A stretch of 43,055 nt of DNA from Phoronis australis (Eukaryota > Phoronida > Phoronidae), in contig NMRA01000074.1 of assembly GCA_002633005.1 (NCBI GenBank), positions 703,966 to 747,020 on the forward strand, in the 5' to 3' direction. Numbering within the stretch: the stretch's first letter is position 1; every line of letters begins with the position of its first letter. This document shows positions 1-11,600 of the stretch, piece by piece. The notes beneath the pieces were generated by a model. The model ran no database searches, was not told the DNA's origin, and saw only the letters and a list, made by a program, of their open reading frames with translations. The position numbers were made by a program, and so were the translations under genes.

Positions 1-1130
1 GTAAAACTCTCTCCATAAAAAGTACAGTCTGCTAGCTAGATTGTAATCAGCTGATCATATCCGCATGAGCGAAGCCAATTATCCTCGCTCGTGACTCGAT
101 GACTAGAGCAGCTTGGCGGCATCCCTTTGATCGTGAGCCGAGCGCGACTCAACCAAGGTGGATAAATACGGTCTAGTTCAATTTTCCATACCCCACCGTT
201 TACCTTAACCACTGGGGTTAGGACCAATCTTATTTAGTGGGAATGTTCATAGCATGATGTGTCCCAAAAATGTATGGTAATTTAAGTCTCTAGTAATAGC
301 CCAGTAACAAATTACTACTTTGCTCAAGAACGAAGCTTGCATGATTTTAGAAATATAGGCAATATCGGCCTGTACCCAATTCAAAAATTGCCAGAAAGGC
401 TGCTAAATTTATCTAAAATTTCGAAATAGGGCCATCCCGGATTACACAGCAACACTCCATTATCTTGTTGTATTTACCCAGAATGCCGTAAACATGAGTC
501 AGGTACATCTGCTAAAATGGTTACCTGTCATTGGAGTTTCATATGTTATTTGTTGTTGTCTGATGTCAGTGTCTTTACATATTTTCTCTTAGTTGCATAA
601 CTCTATTTGTCCTCCAGTGCCAACAAAGTATTACTACCAGCTGCATTACTGTGTTTTCCCATTGCTCCTAACTTGTTGGATGCTATAGCCCAACAACAAG
701 TTGGGAAGTTTACCCATGTAACCAATATCTCACATGACTGATTAGATAACTCCATTCTGGCATTCATGGTTTGTAGGCCAGCTCTCTTTTGTTTGATAAT
801 TGCTCTAATCTCTGATCAGATCGCATCTAGTCTGACTGGGCTGTGCTGCTAAAAATGAAAGTTATGTGATAACGTATTTGAACATAAACCGATAGCATTT
901 CTGAATTCCTAGTCAAATGCTGATCATGTTTAGTTTTTGAATCACCAAAATCGCCCACCTACAATTAACAGAAGTTAAGACAATCCATTCTGCAAAGTTT
1001 CAGTAACCGTTTGAAGCCTGAGTGGGAGATAATTGGCCTGCTTGTTGTCATATTGGACAAAGGACTGTGCTGGGCAGTTAACAAAACAGCCAGATGTTAT
1101 CGCACATTCAGAACCTGTCACGTCTGGAAA
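1..1130. other. No gene recognised
   Basis: I see no conserved coding sequence, RNA gene or clear repeat here. If the JAZF1-like gene further right extends leftwards, this would be inside its first intron. Confidence 0.5.
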
Positions 1131-1131
1131 A

Positions 1132-1268
1132 GTTGCTGAACGACAGAACGCTGTCATGGAGGGTTGCAACTCCAACGTGAGAAATTTTGATAAACTGAAC
1201 AAATACCCATGGATGCCTGACGTGGAATTCTTTGCCTTCCCCAACATCAATGACAGACAAAAAATGTG
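1132..1268 (+). pseudogene. Possible THAP-type zinc-finger relic
   Basis: An open stretch reads ...EGCNSNVRNFDKLNKYPW, then a short gap, then VEFFAFPN. A Cys-rich start followed about 25 residues later by an FF-x-FPN block resembles the N-terminal half of THAP DNA-binding domains, which often occur in P-element-like transposases. The first Cys of the C2CH set, the conserved Trp after FPN and the C-terminal Cys/His pair are not visible in this frame. The downstream codons continue only in another frame (to about 1435), so any gene is broken. The assignment rests on a short motif and could be chance. Confidence 0.3.
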
Positions 1269-2215
1269 CCTGCTTTCCAAAACGAGGTCAAGCGCATTAC
1301 TATCTCCAGGACAAAGGAGAGTTCTACTGGCATGCAATCCAGGACGGCCCTATTAATGCACAACTAGTTAATAATTCAATTTTGTTGTCGGAAAATCGTG
1401 TAAAGCACCATTTGAACAGCTACGTAGATATGTAATCGGAATGACTCGCGGTGAATCATTTGGTATTAAACCCGACATGTCTGCTGAATCTAAAACAATC
1501 AATTTGTGGAGGCAAATACTATTTAACATGTCATGTAACATGTCCTAATTATTCAATTATAATGGGACACTTCAAATATCAATTGAAATGTTTATTGAAG
1601 ATAACAAGATTAGCTGTTCAAATTCATGATTAGGTTATCAAACAGGAATTAATTACCTATTAAGCCAAAATAAATTACTTGTTTATTTACTTGATTAGAA
1701 GATAACACACAATGGAGAAGATCACACACAATGCATGTCTATGACATTCCTTATGAATAAGCATTGCGCAATGATTTTTAGTCATTTGTTACCATGACAT
1801 GCAGAGCATGTGGTGACTCACATGCCTACTAACTTTCACAGCAAATCTTAGTGCAGAGTCTGATACTGGGAACTGAATTTGAACTCCAAACATTGTATTA
1901 GTGTGGGTTCATTTTTGGGAAACGCTATAGTATAATGACATTTGAAAATTGAAAAGGCGGAATATTTGGATCCAGGCCATATCACAAGGGACAAAAGTTT
2001 GTCGCAACAAAAAGAAAAGACAGACTGCGTTTTTCCCTGTTTGTCTGGTCTTGCGTGTCAAAAAGAATGGGAAACAGAGGCAGGTTAACTTCACTCATGT
2101 GTGAATGCAAAATATACAGTGGGCAAACTTCTTTGCTCCTGTCAAAAAGCATGACATTCATACGCTGTGGCAGGAGACGAGGCAAAGCTTCAAAAGGTGT
2201 GAGGGTTCCCCTCCT

Positions 2216-2395
2216 GGCAAGTATGTCTGCAATACATACAAACACACTGATTACTGTAATGCCAAGTATGTCTGCAACACATACAAACACACTGATTACT
2301 GTAATGCCAAGTATGTCTGCAATACTTACAAACACACTGATTACTGTAATGCCAAGTATGTCTGCAATACATACAAACACACTGATTACTGTAAT
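2216..2395. repeat. 45-bp minisatellite, four tandem copies
   Basis: Four head-to-tail 45-bp units start at 2216, 2261, 2306 and 2351 and differ at only a few positions. Because 45 is divisible by three, each reading frame repeats a 15-residue pattern (for example AKYVCNTYKHTDYCN), which gives several overlapping repetitive ORFs on both strands. Nothing suggests these are translated. Confidence 0.95.
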
Positions 2396-2705
2396 GCCTA
2401 ATGCATGTAGTACATGTAATTTGCTACAGGGAAATATTTCTCTAGACTTCCTTGAAGCAAGTGTTTATACACCAGCAAAACATGGATTACAGCATTGCAA
2501 ACTACAGGAAATTATGCCAATACCTCTGACAGGATATAGACATCAGTGATGGGTCTGTTGTAGATAACCTCATGCATTGCTGGTGTGGGGACACTTGGTC
2601 AGTTAAATTTGTTCTCAGGAAGCATCTGACCTGATTAACTGCAATTTTAAATGTCAACACTTCAAATAGAAGACTATTTCGGCGGCAAACTAGACCCACT
2701 CACTT

Positions 2706-2760
2706 CAGGCCCGTAGCCAGGGGGTTCATGTTCAACCGAACCCCCTTGCGGAAAAGGTTA
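2706..2760. repeat. DNA-transposon terminus-like fragment
   Basis: The stretch begins CAGGCCCGTAGCCAGGGGG and contains an 8-bp hairpin (GGGGGTTC at 2720-2727 with GAACCCCC at 2738-2745). C/G-rich starts of this kind are common at termini of hAT-like elements in animals. I found no matching opposite terminus nearby, so it is at best a fragment. Confidence 0.3.
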
Positions 2761-5210
2761 AACCCCAACCTGTAAGTGTTGAACAACAACAACAAAATGA
2801 GTTTCCATTCAGCATCAGTACTGAGTCCCTATAGCTCAAAATAAGGCAGTTTAGCCGCGTTTTGTTGCATAAAACCCCTATGTGAGGACCACGCTGCTTG
2901 TTGACAGTATTTTGAAATAAGTAGGCCAACATTTATTAACAAATCTTTGGTCAATGAAGAAAGACTTGTCTTAATGGCAGACTAATTCATACAAGCAACA
3001 GACTTGATGGAAGACATGTCCAATGCCAGAAATCTGCAAAAGGGATGTTGTCTTAGACAGAAAAGTGAACCCGCAGATACGGGAAAATATGTACTATAGG
3101 CACAATTCCAAGGCGAAGGCCAAAGGCATATTTTTCGTTGCGGTTGCCGGAGTGTATTGCACTGAGAACAAGTGAGAAGAGATTCTGAAAGATTGGCAGA
3201 AGATAACGGCTATCCAGAGGAAAGTATACCTAGTGAACAGCATACGAAAATGAAGAACGCCATGTATACTTAGTGAAATTTCGAGATCATTGAAAAACAC
3301 ATCTTGCAGGCAGATACTGCAAAGGCAATAAAAGATGCCAAACTATTCCGTTATTGCTGACAAAGTTACATCCAACCAAGAACTCATGCCCTTACTCCCG
3401 GCCGACGATGAGTTGCTGAGCAGTGGCGTGCAGAGGTTTGGTGATGCCCGGGACTAGTTTTATTGAATGTCATGCACCCTAGTACTAAGAAAAGTAAAAA
3501 AATGAGACACAAAATAGAAACTTTATTCAATTTAACTACATATCAGTCATAATTTCAACATGTGGAGAATTTCTCACTTACACTGGTTAACACTCTGATT
3601 CACTAAGCCCCAGACAACTTTTAAGATGCCTATTCAGCATGCCCTTTGTATTGATGTAGATCGGAGCTAATGAAGTGGAAAGGTAATAGCTAGCATTACT
3701 GCCTCAACAATGGTTGTTGTTAGTACCCCCATTTTGGTTTTCTTTGACATTTACAGAGTTATAGCCTAGGACTCTGGAGAGTAGTTTTAACTTGGTACAT
3801 TATAAATATTACAAAATGACTAAAAAGGTTAACTTGTGTTTATCTTCACAAAGGGCCACTTCCCAAAGGATGATAAGTTTCATTTTGGTTTTCATTATTT
3901 AATTTTTAATGCTTCTGCCCACTTGTTTTATTTTCTTGCTGAGAACGGGTTCATAACTTTTTATCTAAGTTTGAAACTTGAAGTACCAAAACAGTGGTAG
4001 ATCTTGATCGCCAGTGAAACTTAATTAGTTAAGTTCATAATGTGAGCCCATCCCTGAACTTTCCACAATACAGGTACACTGAACATTTCACGTGTCATTA
4101 AAGTTTAATCTTATTAGAACTCAAATCATAAAATAGACACAAAAGTGTAGATATGGTGATAACGAAACTGAAGATTTGGAATCTCTGGCACTGACTATAT
4201 ATAACTATCCTAGATCTTTGTCAGTAATAAAAAATGAAAAGTGAGGACAAGTTAAGTACAAATGTTTCCTCAGTGGTAAAAAATCTGGCTATTATAAATG
4301 AGATTGAAATTACATTAAAAAATGAATCCATGTGATATCGTTAACTTTGAGAAGCGCTTGTATATCCACCAAGTATATCAATACGCACGGTAATTTATCT
4401 TCAATCGTACCCAATGGTTGCAGTCTTTAAATTATTATTGCATTGATTTTTAAGAATCAAAAAAAAAACACTTGGTTGTTTATTTCCAGCTGAATACCGC
4501 CTTGTTCGTTTCTTATGAAAGTTAGCGCTTAATGCATTTTGAAAATTCGCCATTATACATGTACTGTCAGAGACGTTGATTCTGGTACAAGCCGCTCAGA
4601 AGGACGAGCGGAGAAAATTCCCACACATCTTTATGCATGACTTCCTTGTAAGCGTATTATTCACGGTATGAAAAATTTACTTATCGATTGGAATCCCCCC
4701 ATGTGGATTACTGAGGCCGTCGTCGCAACCCCTCCCCCTTTCTGCATTCTACTGGTTGATAGTAATACTTTTGATGGGAAAATGCGTAGTTGAATACATT
4801 ATGTGCCCCATGTATATGCTCAGTGTCAACATTGACGACTGCTGAAGTGAAATAAATGATGGCAGTTATCTGATAAACATAAAATATTAAATAATTCCAC
4901 TTGGTTTAAACTATGGCTGGTAATTCAATTCCCATTGTTGTAAAATTTCTTTTAGGTAAAAATGATCCTAACCTAAAGTTATTTGTGAGAAACTCAATTC
5001 GAGAAGCCAAACACTTAAACAGAACCACTGAGTTTCAGTCCATAATACATCAATTTATTTTAGCCAGTGTTAAATGTGGTAAAGTCATCACTAAAATAAA
5101 ATATATGCAATGATACTGCTCTACTTCATGGATTTTAAGAACCTCAGATCAGACTGTTCCTGATTGAAGTTGAGACTTCTAGATGACAGCACATCTTGTA
5201 CTTGAACCTG
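2761..5210. other. Intergenic or intronic DNA, no gene seen
   Basis: AT-rich, with no conserved ORF, RNA gene or sizeable repeat recognised. A short CAGTGGCGTGCAGAGG string at about 3421 resembles transposon termini but has no partner that I can find. Confidence 0.5.
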
Positions 5211-5243
5211 AGCACCTTGTACTTCGTTTAAGTACAGGGTGCT
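5211..5243. repeat. Short hairpin
   Basis: AGCACCTTGTACTT (5211-5224) and AAGTACAGGGTGCT (5230-5243) form a 14-bp stem with one mismatch around the loop CGTTT. No T-run or gene context gives it a function. Confidence 0.7.
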
Positions 5244-5391
5244 ATGAAACGGACTACCGAGTTTCTAATGTCTAAGGAAATTAGTTGAGTAAATCATACA
5301 TCAAGTCTTAGCCGCATTTCCAAGTTACACTTCTTCAATGGGAGAACCTCACATTAGAAGCAGTAAATACTTCCCTGACCACCATAAGGTT

Positions 5392-5500
5392 TTACCTTAG
5401 CTTATATAACTGAGGACAGAGAAGAGGGTCGATGTTGTAGTATTACCTTACCTTAGTACATAACTGAGGGCCAGAGAAGAGGGTTGCTGTTGCTCTTGTT
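5392..5500. repeat. Imperfect tandem duplication of about 56 bp
   Basis: Two adjacent units start at 5392 and 5448. Both begin TTACCTTAG and contain ATAACTGAGG, then AGAGAAGAGGGT, then a GTTG-rich end. They differ by scattered substitutions and small indels. Confidence 0.8.
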
Positions 5501-7290
5501 TCTCAACTATTCTTGGGTCAGTGTCTGTGATGGGAGAAAAATACAGCATCAGCTCCAACAACTACCGAACAAACTGTAAAATTTCAGCAAATTTATTCCA
5601 TTTAGCAAACAATGTGACGAACAAGTGGCTGGCACACACTGAACACACACAAAACCTAGGGACTGTCAATATAAGGGAGCCAAGATGAGTCCTTACTTTG
5701 AGTGCATGAAAAAGAGTGAATATTCAGATGTGTCATGAATGTTGAGGGCCTTCATGGAAATCAGCATTTGTTGAAGTATCAAAAACAGTTCAAGGTAAAT
5801 GACATTTAGACAAGTCTTCATGTTGCACAAAGAAGAAATTAACACAGGTCGTTTGGAGTATATTGCCATTGTTATGAGGCTGAGTATGTTCTTAAGAACA
5901 TGTTTGGAAAATAACGCAGTCCAAGCCTGGTATTTGTGCTATTAGCCACACAGTCTGAAGTTGTGAAACTGAAAGACAGGGATGATCAGCGCCCTTAATC
6001 CCTCGGTTACAGGGTTAAATACTATCCTCTTTCCCATCTGAAAACTCTTAAAAAACAGTCTAAATTCCAAGCATGTGGTTCAAAAATTCACATCAAGAAA
6101 CTGAAAAATTCTCTTGAGGTTCGAATCACTTGAAACTCACACCAGCAAGAATTTGAAAGAGCACAAAATGTTAGTCTTTGCAACTTAGGCAGAACCTATG
6201 TGGGCAGGTGACAGTGGGGGGAGGGTAGAATTTCCCCTCACACAAAAATACCATCTAAGAAGACACAGGCACATTTCCCCTCAGGTAAGCGAGGGTCATG
6301 CATTTTCAAGACATAATCTACAATGCTGTTATTTGCATTTTCACTGGTTACAGTACAAATACCTATTTTTCTATACAAATCTCAGCAAAATCTGAACAGG
6401 TGTTGCTTTATCCACAGTGTTAGAATTGGAAAAACCTAATTACTTCCCAAGTATAAATCAAGTGAAAAGTAATGGCTCGATGCAATGGCAGAAATTAAAC
6501 TCTGAACAAACGTTTGACAAAAGCGCTTGCTACTTTATTGTGAAAAAAGTTTGACTAAACTGCCAAATAACACAATACGCTCAGCTAAGTGTCAGAGTTC
6601 AGTCGAAATATGTTTAGTTCATTCTGAATACTAATGCACCATGCTCAACTCCATGATCACCAAGATGCATTTGCTAACTTTTCATCAAACTGGCAATTCA
6701 ATTTGTGATGGAGCTATAATCAGAGAACATTTTGATCAACTGTGAAAAACATTTTCATCCTAGGAAAATGATTAATGCGGCAATTGTCAGGTCTCATCGT
6801 CTGAATGTTCCCGTCTGTTGCATCAATCGTCTGCATTGCACTACTAGAAGAAGCCAGAACGAGGAGCGTTTTCGTGAACTATGCATAAAGTTTCGCAGCT
6901 GACGAAGTTGTGAAACTGACTGAACACAAAAATAAACAATTTGTGGCTTAGCTGAGGTTTGCTTCATTGAGAAATCAATTGCATCCCCTGGGACACACCA
7001 GTTCTCGGAAATTACGTCCTTTTCTATTTTATTGCGTTTAAGTTCAGTGATATGGATGGCATTACGCCAACCATGCATATGACTTTGAAGTTTGCCACAG
7101 TTAGTCTTCAAAACATATGTGTCATTGCCAGCTGATTACCGAATACCACACTTTTCGAATAAATACTTCGACATGACTGGCTGATATAACACTGTCTTAA
7201 AAGCTTTTGACAATATCTTTTGGTCACTGTTTGTTGTATTTGTTATAATGTAGGTAAGTTGTATACTAAAATAAACCATGTGATTTTGAT
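5501..7290. other. Intergenic or intronic DNA, no gene seen
   Basis: The longest open stretch is a 105-codon minus-strand frame at 6794-7111. It shows no recognisable domain or signal peptide, and I do not call it. No RNA genes or repeats are recognised here. Confidence 0.5.
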
Positions 7291-7296
7291 AATGTC

Positions 7297-7372
7297 GTAA
7301 CAGCCGGGAATCGAAAGGGCGACCCCGATTTAATCGGCAAGCGTGCTTACCCTTCAGCTAATACTGAGGCTC
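7297..7372 (-). repeat. tRNA-like SINE head (relic)
   Basis: Read on the minus strand, TAGCTGAAGGG (from 7350-7360) matches an RNA polymerase III A box and CTTTCGATTCCC (7306-7317) a degenerate B box. Between them a CCG/CGG stem closes the 7-nt loop ATTAAAT. It has T at the position before the anticodon and would read TAA. The T stem and acceptor stem do not pair, so this is not a working tRNA gene. A tRNA-derived SINE or tRNA pseudogene fits best. Confidence 0.5.
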
Positions 7373-7833
7373 ATATATGATTCACCGGAAGCATGTTTCA
7401 CAAAAATAATTAATGATCACCATTTGTCACTCCTCTGACTATATGTAAAAACACAGTCGTTTAACTTCAGTATATAACCAATGTTTAACTTAGCTCTTTT
7501 TAGCTTATTAGTAATTAGTTCATCAATATTTTAAAAATAAAAAATAATACTATATTTTTGCAGCTGAAAGTTTATATTTAACGAAATTAATTGTTTCAAA
7601 CTCTATAGATTTTCAAAAATGGACTATAATAATTGAACGAGTAGTTTTGACAATCTTAAAAACGGGGTTCCCCGGACGTCCCGTGGGAATTCCTGGTGAC
7701 GTCATATGATGATATCAGCTGGGGACAGTGTTGCTGTCAAAAATGTAAACACTGATCACGATTGACACGTGCAGAGAATCGGGGAAAAAATCTATCAGCA
7801 AGGAAGAATTTTGTTGAAGAAAAGGTAACTTAC

Positions 7834-7939
7834 CAATGTGAATGTCTTCAATGTGCTGAATAAGGTCACCTAAGGTCCTAAATGTCAATCCACATCCACG
7901 AAATTTGCAGGTGTTCACAAGAAAGACAGCCATTTGCAT
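7834..7939 (-). CDS. JAZF1: JAZF1-like zinc-finger protein, first coding exon
   Basis: The 35 complete codons include NTCKFRGCGLTF then LGDLIQHIEDIHI. This is the conserved N-terminal C2H2 finger of JAZF1-type proteins (Cys11, Cys16, His29, His34). The exon ends ATT CAC ATT G followed by GTAAGT, a good donor in phase 1. As I recall the human gene, this is also where its first coding exon stops. The reading frame runs on 38 codons past the donor before a stop, but those codons are unlike the family. ATG is taken at 7939-7937; a second ATG two codons on is equally possible. JAZF1 is a nuclear transcriptional co-regulator. I found no later exon at lower coordinates, which fits the very long introns known in vertebrate JAZF1. 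The gene is arranged head-to-head with the ATP synthase gene. Confidence 0.82.
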
Positions 7940-8395
7940 GACCTTTGCAGGCCCGTCTTCATCTTATTTGCATATTGGGTCAAAGTCTCGAAATTATTTT
8001 ATGGAATTAATGAACTAGCAAGGGAGAACATCTGCCTGATATTAGTTATGGAAATAGATGAAGTTAGTACCTCTTCTAATTTTAATCTTATGTAGTCTTG
8101 TTTTCCAAATATTTAGGAATTAAAAGGCAAAGTACGTACTGATTAAAAACCCAAAGTCAGCGTGTGCAAAAATATCAACAAATAAATCAATGAAGCAAAA
8201 ATTTTTTGAAGAAAATTAATAATTGTAGAAATAATAGAAATAAATAATATTTTTAATTGTTTGTTTTTGCTAAAAATTTCGATAAACTCAATATAGTTTT
8301 TTTTTTTTTTGTTTTCCTTTCGTAATCTTAACTTGCCGACTGCCTGTAACGTCTTCAATACTCTCACCCCCCTCTCGTGATAATTGACAACAAGC

Positions 8396-8407
8396 TGCGC
8401 ATGCGCA
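8396..8407 (+). promoter_or_regulatory. NRF-1-type palindromic site
   Basis: TGCGCATGCGCA is a perfect 12-bp palindrome and an exact match to the known NRF-1 consensus (YGCGCAYGCGCR). In vertebrates NRF-1 drives many nuclear genes for respiratory-chain and ATP synthase subunits. Here the site lies a few bases before the likely start region of an ATP synthase subunit gene, so the context is consistent. Binding is inferred. Confidence 0.7.
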
Positions 8408-8410
8408 TAG

Positions 8411-8434
8411 TCTTTCTCCTTGCTTTTACCTCTG
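8411..8434 (+). other. Probable non-coding first exon of the ATP synthase c gene
   Basis: TCTTTCTCCTTGCTTTTACC directly follows the NRF-1-type site. It resembles the pyrimidine-rich (TCT/TOP-like) initiators of ribosomal and some mitochondrial genes. It ends TCTG|GTAAGT at 8434/8435, a near-consensus donor. The next acceptor candidate is TTCATGTTGCAG ending at 8648, 29 bases before the start codon. The exact start site is a guess. Confidence 0.55.
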
Positions 8435-8677
8435 GTAAGTTGCTACTGCTGATTGTAATTACCTATTTTAATTGCGGTGTAATCGTATAAATCATAATCA
8501 TCTGTTGAGACGACTAGCCTGAAGAAGTATATGAGTTACCTTTCTACCAGTGTATTTGTATATTTTTAGTGGACATCTTTCTTAAGTATCGAAAATTGTA
8601 ACATCTTCGAGACGTTTGCCTCATACCGGTTAACCGTTCATGTTGCAGAAGCCCGGGCAGCCGAAAGAACTTCCAAG

Positions 8678-11600
8678 ATGTACGTCTGCACAAAAATGAT
8701 GTCACCTGTCGCAAGAACAATGGTATGTCTGAATGCACGGTGTCAAATTGTCACATATCTCAACGTATTTTCAAGTTGAAAGTCGTGAAATGCAATTTCC
8801 CTCATTTCGCCGCCATCTTATTTTGTTTGGGAAATCTGAGCTTAAACTTCGTGAAATAAGCAATTCATTAGTCAAAGACTGCACAGATGCAAGATGATTT
8901 TTTGGCACTTTTCGGATATAATGGACCCTAATTGAGAGAACTAGTATCATCCACTAAATAACGGTCGTTATTCAGTAATTGCCTGGTTCTCTAAATCAGG
9001 GTCTATTATATCCGATTAGTGTGCCACTTTTTTCGTCTGTGTTTGCAATTGCATCGCCTCATGCGAAGTGAGGCTGCACAGCACTGTCCAGTCTTTGTCA
9101 AGTTGATGGCTAGAAATCAGACTTGAAATTTGTTTAACATTTTCCAATCCAACTTTTGTGCAAACTGAAGACAAGTGTCTGTTATTCACTGTTCGAATAT
9201 ATTGTGATTGATGCCGGTGAGTTATTATTCCAATTTTGCGCTTGTTGACCTTAATTGTGAGATTCAAAGATCAAACTCAGGATTTGAGTATAAACTGAAG
9301 TCTTTAGTGTTAACTCAATATCTTGAAGTAAAGATGTTAATCTTTCAGATCTTCAAGTGCAAACTTGTTCATCTCCATGAACTACAATAATAGAAAGATA
9401 TGTAGAGAATGGAAAATTCAAAAATAACTTCGATTTCTAGTGCGGGGAAAAGAACCTAGGCCTGACAAAGGCTGCCCTGTTGGAGATGCAAAAGCTTATC
9501 TGGTTCTTCTAAATGAAAGTATTATGGAGTGAATTAGGGAACGCAGTCTGGCAGAAGCCAGGTTCTCAGTCACTAGTAACCCTGTTTACCTGCTGCCTGG
9601 CCTTCGATTGGTATCTAATTGAAGGCCAGGCAGCAGCCAATCACTGGGTAGATAGCGATTGACGAGTGCCCCGCACACAGCGATACACCTATGCCTTTAA
9701 AGTGTGGTCGCCAGTTGGATAACCAAGTCACCTAATCCTAAAGTGAGTCACCCATTTTTTTAAAGCATGCTTTTCAGTTTTGTTCTGAATTAGCACAGTA
9801 GAATCTCTTGGTGCCAACTGCCAAACATTCTGTATTCATTTGTTTTGGAGGGTCGGGGAAAGGGCAGATGTTGCCAGCAATTCCAGTGTTCTTCAGAACC
9901 TGTTTTGACTGTGTCTAGTTTGAATTTAGCTTTGACGAGTTTGGTTTATTTGCGTCATGTTTGAAAGCCTTTTCGAAGTATTGGGAGGTCTTTTTTTCTT
10001 AAGGAATTTGATACCAGTTCAATGCATTTATTTCTAAACTTAACATACAAACTCCCCACAGTATGGACTTATAACTCTACAACATGTAGACTGTGTCTTT
10101 TGAAATTCCAATAGAGTTTTAATTTTATGTTGTGGAGAACACTATTCAGGGAGTTGTGACCTAACATACTGGCCTGTATTCTGCAAGCATATGAGGTATG
10201 AGGATTCATGCTATAGCTGAGGGTGACCACAGTCTATGTGGATACTTGCTCCTTGGTGTACTTTCACTAATGTGGTTGGGGACATTAGACAAGAGAAAGC
10301 TTGATTTGGCAACCTATAGCTCGCTGGTGTGACTTAGTTTGTTTGACAAATGATAACTTGATAAAATCCACAGTGGCTGTATTTTTACAAGTTGCATATA
10401 CTTCAGTTTACAAATGTTCTACTTTTTCCGTGTACTTGTCACATCAGACACCCTCATCATATTTTTGAGCACCTAGTCAAAGTTCAATGGACCTGACCTA
10501 TTTTTCTGCTCAACTATAAATGAAAAAACATCTGGGATGGCACTGCCGCATACATGATTTCTGTGTTTGCATGACCTCATTTCCCATTTAGCGACAGGAA
10601 TTTTTCTATGTTGCTTTTGGCAAGTGTGAAAAAAGGCGTCAACAGGCCGCAGGTACCACTGCCATCTTCGCCAAGAAAACTAGGTGTGGATTTGAGGCCA
10701 CTTTTTACCTGGACAAACATTGTCTACTGTTGAACAATAACTAGTTTCATGTTGTGAATTGTGATTGTAAATGTCTCGGATCATGTGTCTTAACGTTGTT
10801 GCAGGCCTCTGCTGGAAGTCGGTCACTACTGCGCCCTCTTGGTAGTTCAGTGAGCAGCAGCAGCAGCAGAACTGAAGAGGTCAGTCTTGTGTTGGAAAGT
10901 ATTGTATTGTTTCGCTGGTTCACCCAGGATTGTCGCTTATCAATTGATTGGGCAAATACAGTGGGCAACTCATATGTACTTGGTGATGCTAGTTGGTAAA
11001 AATTCCTCTGGTCGTTTGTAGCAGAAAGCAGTTGTTCAGGATGGCAAGTCCATGCGTGTTTTACCCGGTTGTAGGTATTTATATGGAGAGGTCACTTAGC
11101 AACACCTAGTGAATTTCCAGTTGTCCAGATAGTTGCATTGACTAATATGTGGGATGTATGTTGAAGCAGAACATTGTCACTCAGAGGAGTAGGATTTTGT
11201 AAAATGTTTATTTCATATTGTTTGACAAAAAGTTTAAACTTTGAACGTTGAATAGTTGGTTGGTCCTGCTTGTAGCACGTGGTCAAGTTAATAACGAAAA
11301 AAACATTGTTTCTTCAAAAATGCTTCAGTTTAATTTTTGTGCATGCCATGAATGCTGTTGAGCTACTAGGAACCAGTCCTCCACAGTTTTTAGTTGGACC
11401 ATGGTCATAAGGTATGCTGTGGCTTGTTTCTAGTGCAAATTAGATGTGGTTTCTGGGCTTGTCAGTTGGTGGCTGCTTGACACACTTTCAACTGGTTGGT
11501 TCATCTCGGCTGGTCATATGCGTCAGTTGTGGTCTGTAGCAATAATCCATCTGTACGTTGTTTCCATACCTGGAAATCAATTATGGAGCTGAGTGTAGAA

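Larger units (their letters stand above)
7940..8434. promoter_or_regulatory. Divergent promoter region between the JAZF1-like and ATP synthase genes
   Basis: About 460 bp separate the JAZF1-like start codon from the presumed start region of the ATP synthase gene. The region has an octamer ATTTGCAT at 7966-7973, close to the JAZF1-like ATG, an AT-rich centre with a T14 run near 8300, and the NRF-1-type palindrome at the right side. I cannot locate a start site for the minus-strand transcript. Confidence 0.55.

Noticed and set aside
1982-2549. Repeat-protein ORFs on both strands over the minisatellite
   Set aside because: They are produced by a 45-bp tandem repeat open in several frames. There is no signal peptide, start context or conserved flank.
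6119-6130. Pol III B box GGTTCGAATCA
   Set aside because: There is no A box or cloverleaf upstream. Likely chance.
6794-7111. 105-codon minus-strand ORF as a later JAZF1 exon
   Set aside because: It lacks the conserved JAZF1 middle region and the C-terminal fingers, and has no suitable acceptor that I can see.
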